Part shown: piece after piece, positions 37,998-46,702 of the stretch
How the letters are laid out: each line of letters begins with the position of its first letter
Position numbering within the stretch: the first letter of the stretch is position 1
Assembly (NCBI GenBank): GCA_030068145.1
Contig: JAPJBO010000931.1
Span: 24,274 to 88,273, forward strand
Length of the DNA: 64,000 bases
Direction of reading: 5' to 3'
Source: Diplonema papillatum
Taxonomy: Eukaryota > Euglenozoa > Diplonemea > Diplonemida > Diplonemidae
Translations under genes and position numbers: made by a program
Notes under the pieces: model-generated
Told to the model about the DNA's origin: nothing
What the model saw: the letters and a program-made list of their open reading frames with translations, nothing else
Databases searched by the model: none

Positions 37998-39677
37998 CTA
38001 GTCGATGTTTGCAAGAGACCTTCGTGGATGTGTCCACATGGCCAAGAGACCTTGCGGCTTTACCTTCGAGCAGCTTAGCCTCCCTCGGTGCGCTGCAACG
38101 ATCTCATCTCGTGTCGGACAAATTCGCTTGGGACGACCGAAAGATCTTACCAGTACAAAACGACCTGCTTCGTCGCCCCCAGATGGTCTGGCACGTTTTC
38201 TCGTACTCTGAGGTTGGGTGGGAATGGTCTCTGCTGCATGCTCTTCGGGCTGGGAAGGCACAACGAGTTGTGGTTCGTCAGTTGCTTTCTGACCGTCCAC
38301 AGGGACTTCAGCATCTTCTTCGAGGTTCGCCAGTTCGCAGTACTGGTCGTAGAGGATTGTAGTGGATTCCGGAGGCGGCTCGTTGAACACAGCCCGCAGA
38401 ATACCCGCAGCTGTCCACGACTTCACGACAACCTCTGCCGAGGTTGTATCGATGGCTTCGGCAAGGTAACGGTATTTACGGTCACGACGAACCTTCAGCC
38501 TTCCGTCGAGCAGTTGCTTGGTCGCATCACCTGCGTCGCTGGTGGTGAATAGCTCTTCGATGTGTGCACCCCAAGCCTTCTTGGCCTTCTGCTTGATGCA
38601 TGATATGATGAACATATCGGCCGGCTGAAAGCAGTGAGTCTGCTTCTTGGGGATCTGAACAATTGAGATGTTCTCACAAGCCAAGCCCACCTCTTCAGTA
38701 ACATGCTGCGTCGCAGCGTCGAGGATCAGGACGGCCTTGTGTGTTGTTGGTAAACTGTGTTCGACGCGGATGCGAGCCACTACGATTTTGAACTCGCTCA
38801 ACCATTCCGCGAACGTTGCCTGGCATTGGAAGTGGGATCGTTCGGAATGTTGCTGCATGATTTTGGCGTGAGGCTGGCCTTCTGGAACGGCATGAACAGC
38901 AGTGGTCTTTCCTTGCCAGATCAGCTGCATCAGGTGAATCTGGCCGTCGGCGGAGCTCAAGACAGAGCAGGTGAATCCCATCTTGTTGCTCGCCACCGCG
39001 ATGTTTTTCTTCTCACCTCTTTTAACGCGTTCCCACGTCCACTGCTGGTTGCTGTTGTCCAAATGCACGAAGAATTCGTCCATGTTGAACAGGAGGGCTT
39101 TACAGCCCACGTCAGTTTGCGACAGTTCTTTGTAGAACAGTGCACCATCATCCCTGATCTGTTTTGCAGAGACGGTGCGGTCCGTTGTGGCCTTGCGAAC
39201 GCGGATTCCCATTCGTGCCATCTCCGCCTTGGCCCATGACACGCTGAAGAGCAGCACTCGGTCCTGTGAAACCAGCATTGGCCGACTACGTCCAACAACA
39301 CCCCGGGCAACACAAGCAAAGATGTAAGCTGAGATCGGAGCACCTGTCCGACGAATGGTGTCGAAGACCCGACCCAGGATCCGTTGTTCTTCTGCTAGGA
39401 GTATGTGTTTCGGCCCACGTGTCTCTGGTTGAAAGTAGCGGCGGTGCTCTTCCCAGAACTTCTTCCAGCGCTGGACAACACGTTCACCCACCTTGTTGTC
39501 CGGATGGAGGCCGTTCCAGCGCCGGGCTGCTTGAGCAGCCGATGTTTGTCGTGCCATGTCGGTGAGTGCTTTGATGTCATCTGGGGCAAGTGTTGAACGG
39601 GTCTTTGTTGCTTTCGTCACTTCGTTGGCGTGGGTCTTTGCAGCTTTGATGTCAGGTGGTTCGGTGAAGCGATCCAT
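37998..39677 (-). CDS. pogo-like DDE transposase
   Basis: The ATG at 39677 starts MDRFTEPPDIKAAKTHANEV. The protein has 559 residues. The N-terminal 110 residues contain helix-turn-helix-like segments. Catalytic motifs of the DDE_1 type follow: LLFNMDEFFVH (about residue 200), VLILDAATQHVTE (about residue 320) and QTHCFQPADMFIIS (about residue 350). The C-terminal 130 residues are acidic, then basic (STRKRARPSGG). The frame is complete and uninterrupted, so this copy may still be active. It would bind the TTTAATTATGTCG repeats and insert at TA. It shares only general architecture with the transposase at 9563-10732, so it is a separate lineage. Confidence 0.9.
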   Translation of the reverse strand: MDRFTEPPDIKAAKTHANEVTKATKTRSTLAPDDIKALTDMARQTSAAQAARRWNGLHPDNKVGERVVQRWKKFWEEHRRYFQPETRGPKHILLAEEQRILGRVFDTIRRTGAPISAYIFACVARGVVGRSRPMLVSQDRVLLFSVSWAKAEMARMGIRVRKATTDRTVSAKQIRDDGALFYKELSQTDVGCKALLFNMDEFFVHLDNSNQQWTWERVKRGEKKNIAVASNKMGFTCSVLSSADGQIHLMQLIWQGKTTAVHAVPEGQPHAKIMQQHSERSHFQCQATFAEWLSEFKIVVARIRVEHSLPTTHKAVLILDAATQHVTEEVGLACENISIVQIPKKQTHCFQPADMFIISCIKQKAKKAWGAHIEELFTTSDAGDATKQLLDGRLKVRRDRKYRYLAEAIDTTSAEVVVKSWTAAGILRAVFNEPPPESTTILYDQYCELANLEEDAEVPVDGQKATDEPQLVVPSQPEEHAAETIPTQPQSTRKRARPSGGDEAGRFVLVRSFGRPKRICPTRDEIVAAHRGRLSCSKVKPQGLLAMWTHPRRSLANID

Positions 39678-39847
39678 TCTTCTTTTTTGCCGGTGTTGGC
39701 CTCGATTTCAGGGTTATCCTGGAGTGGAGGTTGGTGATGTGTTTAGCTGGAAACATGACCATGTGTTGTCGGAGTTAATTTTGTCGACTTTAATTATGTC
39801 GTTTTTATTTTTTTCGCCCGACCAAATCCGACATAATTAAAAACGAC

Positions 39848-40136
39848 CTAATTACCGCCTGCACTGTACTTCCCGACGGAGACCGTCCGCATCTCCCCGG
39901 TTCTCGGCCTGCCCCTCTGACCCGGAGGTCTCCGCGTGTACGCCGCCAGCTGCTCCCCGGTCAAGGTCCTGTCGACCATGGCGGCGGCGAACGCCCTGAT
40001 TCTCAGCGAGGGCGGCGCTGCCTGCAGCCCCACTGCTGACGAAAACCTTGTCAGGGAAGCCATCATCGATGTCCGCTGCGCCGTCGTCTTCGTCGACGTT
40101 CCCCGCCCTTCGAACCTCGCGATCCGGCTCGCTCAT
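39848..40136 (-). pseudogene. 5' end of the DIRS-like element: gag/recombinase N-terminal fragments
   Basis: Two registers are open. From ATG 40136: MSEPDREVRRAGNVDEDDGA..., a typical charged start. In the next register (40066 down): RAFAAAMVDRTLTGEQLAAY..., which could be the helical N-terminal domain of the recombinase. A one-base change near 40060 would join them. Both end in the pogo-like inverted repeat at 39853. Beyond the insertion the reading continues at 37516. Confidence 0.55.
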
Positions 40137-40139
40137 GTC

Positions 40140-40721
40140 GCAGCCCCTCCTCGGGAGGGGAGTCAGTCGTTTTTTGAGGGGACCCTACGCATGGCACGGG
40201 ACGGAGCGTGGGGCGCAGCGTGCCGGAAACGACAGTCCGTCCTCATACTTTTCAAAGGCCGCGGAGGTCAGCGGACCGGAGCTACCGGAGAGGGTGTATG
40301 TGCGTTGTGTGGTAACCTGATACGTGTGTGTGCGATGATGTGGGTTTGTGTGGCAGCCTGATACGTGTGCGCTGGCTGTTACACGAGCTTGATGCTCCGC
40401 ATGGATGCTTGGTGCCGTGTGCCGTGGGCACCGCCCGCTGCACACGGGGATTCGTTTGCGACAATAAAACCTCGGAGGGAAAAAGACTGCGTGTTTATCC
40501 CACTCAAGAAAAAAAATCCTATTTTCTCCCGGTTTTTGTCCCGGTTATTGCATGCAGCACACACAAGGAAGATGGCAGGAAACTGGCCCAAAACCAGGAC
40601 CAACCCGATCGGAAAGTGCTTCCTAGACTGTTGTTTGGGCGCAGAGAGCTCTCAGGAGACCACAAGACACCCAAAATCTACAAAACCCAGGAATCCAGGA
40701 GGTCTCGTGAAAAAAGTTGTC
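40140..40721. other. 5' flank of the DIRS-like element, no gene
   Basis: This contains short TACGTGTGTGTG-like repeats (40300-40370) and a pair of CCCGGTTTTTGTCCCGG-like segments near 40530. Similar CCGGGACAATAACCGG pieces occur at 34715-34765, so part of this may be element end sequence. Confidence 0.4.
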
Positions 40722-41570
40722 CTCGGGACAAAAAGGCCCCTTATCTACCGGTAAAAATAGCTATTTTTTCCGGGTGTGTACGTTTTTTTTCCCGACCACA
40801 GCGCAAAGCAAGAAAGAAGAAATGTCACCAGATCTAAGCCTGTGTGCAGGCAAATACCGACTAAGTGGGGATGTGAATGTCTATGGGCACACATACACAC
40901 GCCCACATACACGCACACACCATGACTACAAGTGCTGTGCACTCGTCTCTGCTACTGCAGGGCGGGCGCGTTCCTTTTCACCACGACTCATGCTTGATGA
41001 CACAGAATTGGATGAGATACTCTTGCTATGGCGCTCTGTCAACAGATTTTCGTGGGTGCTGTCACTTTTGGACATCCGTTGCCTGCAGGTTGCCTTTAGG
41101 AAAGTCCGAAAAATGGCGCTTTGTTTCCGGTTTTCTTTCCCTTCTCTGGGCCCGCTAGCAGCGACGGACCTCGCTTCGCGGTGCCAGCACGAGGGGAGAA
41201 CTTGGAGATACAGAGAAAGAAGAAAAACAGAGGGTTGGATGGAGAGGACGCAGGCGTGCGTCGGGGCCCGTGAGGAAGCACCGGCCACCTTGCAAGATGA
41301 GAATACCTGCCCTGGAAAGAAGCACCCTTTTACTCGCGGGGGTAAGCACCCTTGCGGGGGAGCTCTTCCGTGTGCCTCCATGTGGAAGGACACTGGGCAT
41401 TATTCAAGAAGAAGACAAGAAGAAACGCCGCGCCCCTCTCCCCCCCCCTCTTTTCTCTTAATCCCTAGTATCGAGATCGGCAACCATATTTCCTCCCGGG
41501 ACCAGGTGAGTTGCTACGTCCGCTCCTCGCAGGCGCTCCTGCATTTCCACAAGGAGCCGGTTCCCCCATT
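40722..41570 (-). mobile_element. Truncated second copy of the DIRS-like element, 3' end
   Basis: The last codons of an RT-RNase H are recognisable on the minus strand near 41460-41495 (NMVADLDTRD then TAA), followed by a 3' tail with the same blocks as 34800-35060: CGTCGGGGCCCGTGAGGAAG, CTCGCGGGGGTAAGCACC and CTTCCGTGTGCCTCCA. The CCGGTAAAAATAGCTATTTT hairpin of the tail is at 40749-40768, as at 34658-34677. The copy stops at about 41570 in the RNase H, where unrelated sequence begins. Confidence 0.8.
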
Positions 41571-41641
41571 TTTTTGGCTGAAAGTGGTCAAGAACAGGTC
41601 AAAAGTGCAGTTGTATGCAGTTTTGGCTGCCCCGGCTAAAT

Positions 41642-41845
41642 CATGCTGAACCACGCCCTGCCATTTTCGAAAAAAAAAAAAATTCCGGAAAAAAAATGGG
41701 TTTTTTGAATTTTAAAAGTTTGGAACAAACTCTGCAGTAATTTTTGAGGAAGTTGAGCAAATTTTTTTTTTTCCAAAAAAAATTTTAGAGCTCCATCGGC
41801 CCCGCGGGAGCGTTTTAAAAAGACACAAGGTTTTGACCCTGCATG
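41642..41845. mobile_element. NTAN-MITE, damaged left end
   Basis: The right part is typical and ends GACCCTGCATG at 41845. The left end keeps CATG but the next about 30 bp differ from the family, so the end was replaced or eroded. Confidence 0.75.
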
Positions 41846-41849
41846 GTAG

Positions 41850-42290
41850 AGCATTTCCATTACAAAAAACTTCGGTTAGAGTCGCAAGCCATTTTCATTA
41901 CAAAAAACTTCGTGGATGCGATTGGGTGAGGTGGAGTGGTGGTGTGGGAGGGTTGTGAGTGTGAGTGGTTGGTGTGGGTGTGAGTAGATGTTGTGAGGTG
42001 GATGTGATTGGGTGATGGGTTGTGAGTGAGGTGGATGTGAGTAGTGTGGTGTGGGTGGTGGGGTGTGGGGTGGTGGGTTGGTGAGTGAGGTGGGTGATGT
42101 GAGTGGGTGTGGGGTGGGTGGGTGGGGTGGGGTTGGTGAGTGAGGTGGGTGAGTGTGGTGTGGGTGTGAGTGGGGTGGGTGAGAGGTTGATGTGAGTGTG
42201 GTGTGGGAGTGGTGGGTGTGGGTGGGTTGAGTGTGGTGCCAACACAGGTCAAACTGGATTTCTGTCTTGATCTTCCCTTTGGAAGAGACA
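41850..42290. repeat. GT-rich GTGGGTGTGAGTGG array
   Basis: An irregular minisatellite of GGTGTGGGTGTGAGTGGT-like words with strong G/T on the plus strand. Long Thr/His/Pro frames on the minus strand are by-products. It ends in the block CAACACAGGTCAAACTGG that also precedes the Merlin frame at 51115. Confidence 0.85.
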
Positions 42291-42420
42291 CAGGCTAAAC
42301 CAGGTTTCTGTCTTGAGGCACTTGCCAACACAGGTCAAACTGGATTTCTGTCTTGATCTTCCCTTGGGAAGAGACACAGGCTAAACCAGGTTTCTGTCTT
42401 GAGGCCCTTTCTTTCTTTCT
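42239..42420. repeat. Two copies of an ~85-bp CAACACAGGTCAAACTGG block
   Basis: The block from CCAACACAGG to TTCTGTCTTGAGGC occurs at 42239 and again at 42324. Similar pairs are at 50971 and 51063 and in the 9-kb duplicate near 60006 and 60098. In those places it immediately precedes the Merlin coding region, so here it may be a detached 5' end of such an element. Confidence 0.75.
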
Positions 42421-42653
42421 TTCTTTTGCGACCCTTACGCAACCCTAACCGAAGTTTTTTGAAATGAAAATGGCTTGCGACTCTAACCGAAGTTTTTTGT
42501 AATGAAAATGGCTTGCGACTCTAACCGAAGTTTTTTGTAATGAAAATGGCTTGCGACTCTAACCGAAGTTTTTCTCAATGGAAATGGCTTGCGACTCTAA
42601 CCGAAGTTTTTCTCAATGAAAATGCTTGCGACTCTAACCGAAGTTTTTTGTAA

Positions 42654-42863
42654 CATGCAGGGTCAGAACCTTGTGTCTTTTTGGAAATGGCCAAAATTTT
42701 ATTTCCGCAGAAAAATGGGTTTTTTGAATTTTAAAAGTGGAACAAACTCTGCAGTAATTTTTGAGGAAGTTGAGCAAATTTTTTTTTTTCCGAAAATTTT
42801 TTTAAGGGCTCCATCGGCCCCGCGGGAGCGTTTTAAAAAGACACAAGGTTTTGACCCTGCATG
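42654..42863. mobile_element. NTAN-MITE (GTAA target) in the 38-bp satellite
   Basis: GTAA lies at 42650-42653 and 42864-42867. It inserted into the GTAATG of a satellite unit, so neighbouring units give the empty site. Confidence 0.9.
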
Positions 42864-42914
42864 GTAATGGAAATGCTCTACGCGACTCTAACCGAAGTTT
42901 TTCTCAATGAAAAT

Positions 42915-43186
42915 GGGAATCGAGCTATCCTCCGAGTTTAGCCGGTGCTACCACATGAAGAATGGAAAGCAAGAAGACGAAAAAGGCGTGCGTGAAACCA
43001 AGAAAACGGAAAACAAACACTGTGGGAAACGAAAAAGCCTTGCCGAAGACAAGGTCACTTTCCATTCAAGGCTTTGAGACCACCAACCAAGCAACCAACC
43101 TCCCCCCTGGTTCTTAGTACTATTTGTTGGATAAATAGCTACTAGGGGCTATTCTCTGGAATGTCGATTCCCCAAATGAATCTGCA
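42915..43186 (-). mobile_element. A-B deletion derivative of the Ngaro-type element
   Basis: Read on the minus strand: repeat A (GCAGATTCATTTGGGG ... GGTGGTCTCAAAG), a 13-bp junction, then repeat B (GTGACCTTGTCTTCGG ... GATAGCTCGATTCCC). It lacks all coding sequence. The flanks are 38-bp satellite on both sides. It looks like a deletion product, or a copy of the terminal A-B unit, of the element at 45277-49003. Confidence 0.8.
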
Positions 43187-43385
43187 CTTGCGACTCTAAC
43201 CGAAGTTTTTTGTAATGGAAATGCTCTACGCGACTCTAACCGAAGTTTTTCTCAATGAAAATGGCTTGCGACTCTAACCGAAGTTTTTTGTAATGGAAAT
43301 GCTCTACGCAACTCTAACCGAAGTTTTTCTCAATGAAAATGGCTTGCGACTCTAACCGAAGTTTTTTGTAATGAAAATGCTCTAC

Positions 43386-43597
43386 CTTGCAGGGTCAAAA
43401 CCTTGTGTCTTTTTGGAAATGACAAAAAAAAAGTTTCCGGAAAAAAATTGGGTTTTTTGAATTTTAAAAGTTTGGAACAAACTCTGCAGTAATTTTTGAG
43501 GAAGTTGAGCAATTTGTTTTTTTTCCAAAAAAAAATTTAGGGCTCCATTGGCCCTGCGGGAGCGTTTTAGAAAGACACAAGGTTTTGACCCTGCATG
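43386..43597. mobile_element. NTAN-MITE (CTAC target)
   Basis: CTAC is at 43382-43385 and 43598-43601. The left end reads CTTGCAGGG instead of CATGCAGGG. Confidence 0.85.
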
Positions 43598-43741
43598 CTA
43601 CGCGACTCTAACCGAAGTTTTTCTCAATGAAAATGGCTTGCGACTCTAACTGAAGTTTTTTGTAATGGAAATGCCTTGTCCAACTCTAACCGAAGAGCTG
43701 CCAATCGTTGGCAGGCAGGCTGCTTCATGCGTCTGCTATAT

Positions 43742-43953
43742 CATGCAGGGTCAAAACCTTGTGTCTTTTTGAAAATGGCAAAAAAAAAAATTCCGGAAAA
43801 AAATTGGGTTTTTTGAATTTTAAAAGTTTGGAACAAACTCTGCAGTAATTTTTGAGGAAGTTGAGCAAAATTTTTTTTTTCCAAAAAATTTTTTAGGGCT
43901 CCATCGGCCCCGCGGGAGCGTTTTAAAAAGACACAAGGTTTTGACCCTGCATG
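43742..43953. mobile_element. NTAN-MITE (ATAT target)
   Basis: ATAT lies at 43738-43741 and 43954-43957, inside the Ngaro-type fragment. Confidence 0.9.
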
Positions 43954-43992
43954 ATATCTGGTGTGTTCCCAGGAACTATTGGTTCGCCCTAA

Positions 43993-44204
43993 CATGCAGG
44001 GTCAGAACCTTGTGTCTTTTTGGAAATGGCCAAAATTTTATTTCCAGAAAAAAAATGGGTTTTTTGAATTTTAAAATTTTGGAACAAACTCTGCGGTAGT
44101 TTTTGCGGAAGTTGAGCAATTTTTTTTTTTGCCAAATTTTTTTTTTGGGGTCCATCGGCTCTGTGGGAGCGTTTTAAAAAGACACAAGGTTCTGACCCTG
44201 CATG
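43993..44204. mobile_element. NTAN-MITE (CTAA target)
   Basis: CTAA is at 43989-43992 and 44205-44208. The empty site CCCTAAAG is seen in the related intact element near 47960. Confidence 0.95.
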
Positions 44205-44324
44205 CTAAAGTTTCTGCGGAGGGTGGTGAATCACCTAAACCGAGGCACAAAGATGCCGTCAACAAGTGTTTCTGTTCCCCCCTCAGTTGCAGCCGAGTTG
44301 CAGGAATGGGGCGGGTCTGGATCA

Positions 44325-44665
44325 ACCCAATCTGGATCAATAAAAACTGGATCAAAAAAAACTGGATCAAAAAAAACTGGATCAATAAAAACTGGATCAA
44401 CTTTCCTGGTCAAAAAACTGGATCAAACTTTGATCCAGTTTTTTTCAGGTGGGTACACCTGGATCAAAAAAAACTGGATCAATAAAAACTGGATCAACTT
44501 TTTTGATCCAGTTTTTTTCAGGTGGGTACACCTGGATCAAAAAAAACTGGATCAAAAAAAAACTGGATCAAAAAAAACTGGATCAAAAAAAACTGGGTCA
44601 AAAAAACTGGATCAAAAAAAACTGGGTCAAAAAAAACTGGATCAGCTTTTTTGGTCAGTTTCTGG
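44325..44665. repeat. CTGGATCAAAAAAAA minisatellite
   Basis: About 18 copies of a 15-16 bp unit CTGGATCAAAAAAAA or CTGGATCAATAAAAA, with two inverse copies (TTGATCCAGTTTTTTTC) followed by AGGTGGGTACACCTGG. Every unit carries GATC. The inverse copies could form hairpins with their neighbours. Confidence 0.9.
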
Positions 44666-44694
44666 ACCAAAAAGTTGTTAGAAGGGTCACTCAA

Positions 44695-44910
44695 CAGCTC
44701 AGCACAAGTGCTGCCCTCACACCCACCCACACCACCTCACTCACACCCACACCACCCACCTCACCCACCCCACCCCACACCCACACCACCCATTCACACC
44801 CACCTCACTCACCCTCACTCAACCCACCCACACCACTTTTACCCACAGCCACTCACACCCACACCACCCCACACCCACACACCCACCTCACTCAACCCAC
44901 CGGGTGGCTC
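44695..44910. repeat. C/A-rich CACCCACACCACC array
   Basis: Same type of minisatellite as 41930-42235 but with C/A on the plus strand, so in opposite orientation. Confidence 0.85.
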
Positions 44911-44933
44911 CACCGGGGCGGCTGTCCCGATAA

Positions 44934-45144
44934 CATGCAGGGTCAAAACCTTGTGTCTTTTTAAAACGCTCCCGCAGGGCCGATGGACCCCAAAAAAAAA
45001 TTTTGGAAAAAAAAAATTTTGCTCAACTTCCTCAAAAACTACTGCAGAGTTTGTTCCAAACTTTTAAAATTCAAAAATCCCATTTTTTTTCCGGAAATTT
45101 TTTTTTGCCATTTCCAAAAAGACACAAGGTTTTGACCCTGCATG
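44934..45144. mobile_element. NTAN-MITE, first half of a MITE dimer (ATAA target)
   Basis: Its left flank is ATAA at 44930-44933. The matching ATAA lies at 49060-49063, after the right half of the next MITE. The two MITEs therefore behave as one dimeric unit that shares outer ends. The right end of this copy is followed directly by AAAACGCTCCC of the second body. Confidence 0.8.
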
Positions 45145-45276
45145 CTAAAACGCTCCCGCGGGGCCGATGGACCCCAAAAAAAATTTTTGGGAAAAAAAAA
45201 TTTGCTCAACTTCCTCAAAAATTACTGCAGAGTTTGTTCCAAACTTTTAAAATTCAAAAAACCCATTTTTTTTTGC

Positions 45277-45388
45277 AGATTCATTTGGGGAATCGACATT
45301 CCAGAGAATAGCCCCTAGTAGCTATTTATCCAACAAATAGTACTAAGAACCAGGGGGGAGGTTGGTTGCTTGGTTGGTGGTCTCAAAG
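45277..45388 (+). repeat. Split direct repeat A1
   Basis: From GCAGATTCATTTGGGG to GGTGGTCTCAAAG; identical to 48720-48836 as far as I can read. Confidence 0.9.
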
Positions 45389-45389
45389 T

Positions 45390-45521
45390 ATGTCTGGCCC
45401 GGTAAATGCTGTGGACAAGGCCGCCGCTGTTGTGATGCAGCGGATGTCGGGGAAAGTGCAAAGGTCGACCCCCTCTTGGAAGCGTCAGGGTCAGGGAAAA
45501 GGTTCGGCCGGTGCGAAATGA
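45390..45521 (+). CDS. Small basic leader ORF of the Ngaro-type element
   Basis: A 43-residue frame that starts at the first ATG after repeat A1 (MSGPVNAVDKAAAVVMQRMSG...), rich in Lys/Arg/Gln. Its stop overlaps the next ATG as ATGA at 45518-45521. It may be a leader peptide or a short gag. Whether it is translated is unknown. Confidence 0.35.
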   Translation: MSGPVNAVDKAAAVVMQRMSGKVQRSTPSWKRQGQGKGSAGAK

Positions 45522-46702
45522 CTGGGTCCGCCCCGGCTGGAGCCAAAAACGCCAGTCCCCGCAACAACAAACCGGATTCCTTCCGAAATCAAACTGCTTC
45601 CTCGTCGTCGAAGGCACTTAATGCCAAGGTCCGAAAACTCCACAACGGGCTTCATGCCTTGCAGCGTCTCTCAAAGAAGTCCGGTCATCCAACTCCTTCA
45701 TCACAATCAAGCAAGCGACCCACACCTCACGACCCTCTTCGGCCGCCTTGTCTTCCAACACATCACTGGAGGCACGAGCCGTACGACTGTTCGACGAACT
45801 GGAGAAGGGAAGGTTTCAGGGGGTGTCGCGACTTTGAAACTACAGGACCTTGTGGCGAGCATGTGGGCATCGTCGACCACTTTGCAGCGCCGACATTTGT
45901 GGAGGCGATTCACCAGCTGGACCTCCCTCAACGACCTTCCACTAACCCCGGATTCGGCATGCCTGTTCGTAGTGGCAACTGGTGTCCGGCAACAGGGGAT
46001 GCTCAGCTACACAAAGAGCCTCTCCGGGATTTTCCGCCACTTAGGCATTTGCAACCAATCCCTCCTGAGCTTGGCGGCTGCTCTGAGGGCCGTCGGAGCT
46101 GCGATACCCTGCCAGCAGGCGATGCCTATGGAGAAGCACATCCTTGTAGCATGGGCGTTCAGCCAAAGCCCCCGGTTGTGTCTCGCGGCCTTGATTGCGT
46201 GGAAGACAGCGTCAAGGTGGACGGAGGTGTCGAATCTGTCGTCGGCGAACTTCCTTCTCGTCAAGCGAGACGAGGTCGTGATCGACTGGTTCACAATCCC
46301 AAAGGGGAGAAGGGCCATGCCGTTCACGCACTCAAGGTGGGTGGTCATCAAGGGCGATCTGACAGAGGCGATCTTCTTGCTTCTGACTTCTCTGCCACCG
46401 TTCCAGAGGTTGACCTCATGGACGACTACAAAGTTGGTGGGGGTGTGGCGAAGAAGCCCGCAACTGTCTCTGTACTCGGCTCACAGCATAAAGAGAGGCG
46501 CCCTGACCTACCTCTTCAAGAAGGTGGCTGCCGGCCATCTGATTCCAGAAGTTCTTCTCTCTCGGCTCGCCAAGCACAAGGTCAAGGAGGTCGAGGGGCT
46601 AGCCGAGGTGACCCTGAGGTACGGAGGCGACCCCCTGGCAATGGCAAGAGCTTTGAGAACCGACAAGGTGACCGCATTGCTCTGAATGACTTTCTCTCGT
46701 CG
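45518..46702 (+). CDS. Gag-like / overlapping frame upstream of the RT
   Basis: From ATG 45518 (MTGSAPAGAKNASPRNN...) the RT reading frame is open without a stop, through the whole recombinase region and into the RT. The first about 60 residues are Ser/Lys-rich and could be gag-like. The remainder overlaps the recombinase in another register and has no recognisable domain; it may be fortuitous. Confidence 0.3.
45621..46685 (+). CDS. Tyrosine recombinase of the Ngaro-type element
   Basis: A 354-residue frame from ATG 45621. The N-terminal half resembles the helical core-binding domain (QRRHLWRRFTSWTSLNDLPL). The catalytic residues are visible: Arg in KTASRWTEVSNL, HxxR in SAHSIKRGALTYL, a later His in RLAKHKVKEV, and the nucleophile Tyr in EVTLRYGGD. 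It would integrate the circular cDNA without a target duplication, which fits the clean insertion into the MITE at 45276/49004. The stop TGA is followed by the RT in the -1 register. The frame is intact. Confidence 0.85.
   Translation: MPRSENSTTGFMPCSVSQRSPVIQLLHHNQASDPHLTTLFGRLVFQHITGGTSRTTVRRTGEGKVSGGVATLKLQDLVASMWASSTTLQRRHLWRRFTSWTSLNDLPLTPDSACLFVVATGVRQQGMLSYTKSLSGIFRHLGICNQSLLSLAAALRAVGAAIPCQQAMPMEKHILVAWAFSQSPRLCLAALIAWKTASRWTEVSNLSSANFLLVKRDEVVIDWFTIPKGRRAMPFTHSRWVVIKGDLTEAIFLLLTSLPPFQRLTSWTTTKLVGVWRRSPQLSLYSAHSIKRGALTYLFKKVAAGHLIPEVLLSRLAKHKVKEVEGLAEVTLRYGGDPLAMARALRTDKVTALL

Larger units (their letters stand above)
37519..39852 (-). mobile_element. pogo-like DNA transposon inserted in the DIRS-like element
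   Basis: TA at 37517-37518 and 39853-39854 flank inverted ends beginning ATTAG, with TTTAATTATGTCG-type subterminal repeats on both sides (37530-37570 and 39775-39850). Joining the flanks at one TA gives a reading frame that continues into LYVEVLGARL of the recombinase, so the insertion split that gene. The element carries one transposase and a MITE (37775-37985) in its left untranslated part. Confidence 0.85.
42425..43700. repeat. 38-bp satellite CGACTCTAACCGAAG, interrupted
   Basis: The unit is CTTGCGACTCTAACCGAAG plus TTTTTTGTAATGAAAATGG, about 38 bp, with variants reading TTTTTCTCAATG and GGAAATGCTCTACG. It is interrupted by two MITEs (42654-42863 and 43386-43597) and by an inverted fragment of the Ngaro-type element (42915-43186). 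Single units also lie at 41867-41915. Confidence 0.9.
43686..44320 (+). pseudogene. Fragment of a Ngaro-type RT/RNase H gene carrying two MITEs
   Basis: Outside the two MITEs (43742-43953 and 43993-44204) the sequence matches the segment 47890-48060 of the Ngaro-type element: GTGTTCCCAGGAACTATTGG against GTGTTCCCAGGGACATACTG, then GCCCTAAAG and the GTGAATCACCTAAACCGAGG stretch. It derives from a related but diverged element. The intact copy at 47960 has an uninterrupted GCCCTAAAG, which is the empty site for the second MITE. Confidence 0.75.

Noticed and set aside
41860-42331. Open frames rich in Thr/Pro/His on the minus strand
   Set aside because: They are translations of a G/T minisatellite in several registers at once; no start context and no domain.
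42425-43385. Telomere-like repeats (CTAACC)
   Set aside because: CTAACC appears once per 38-bp unit, not as a short tandem telomere word; the array is interrupted by transposons and is internal.
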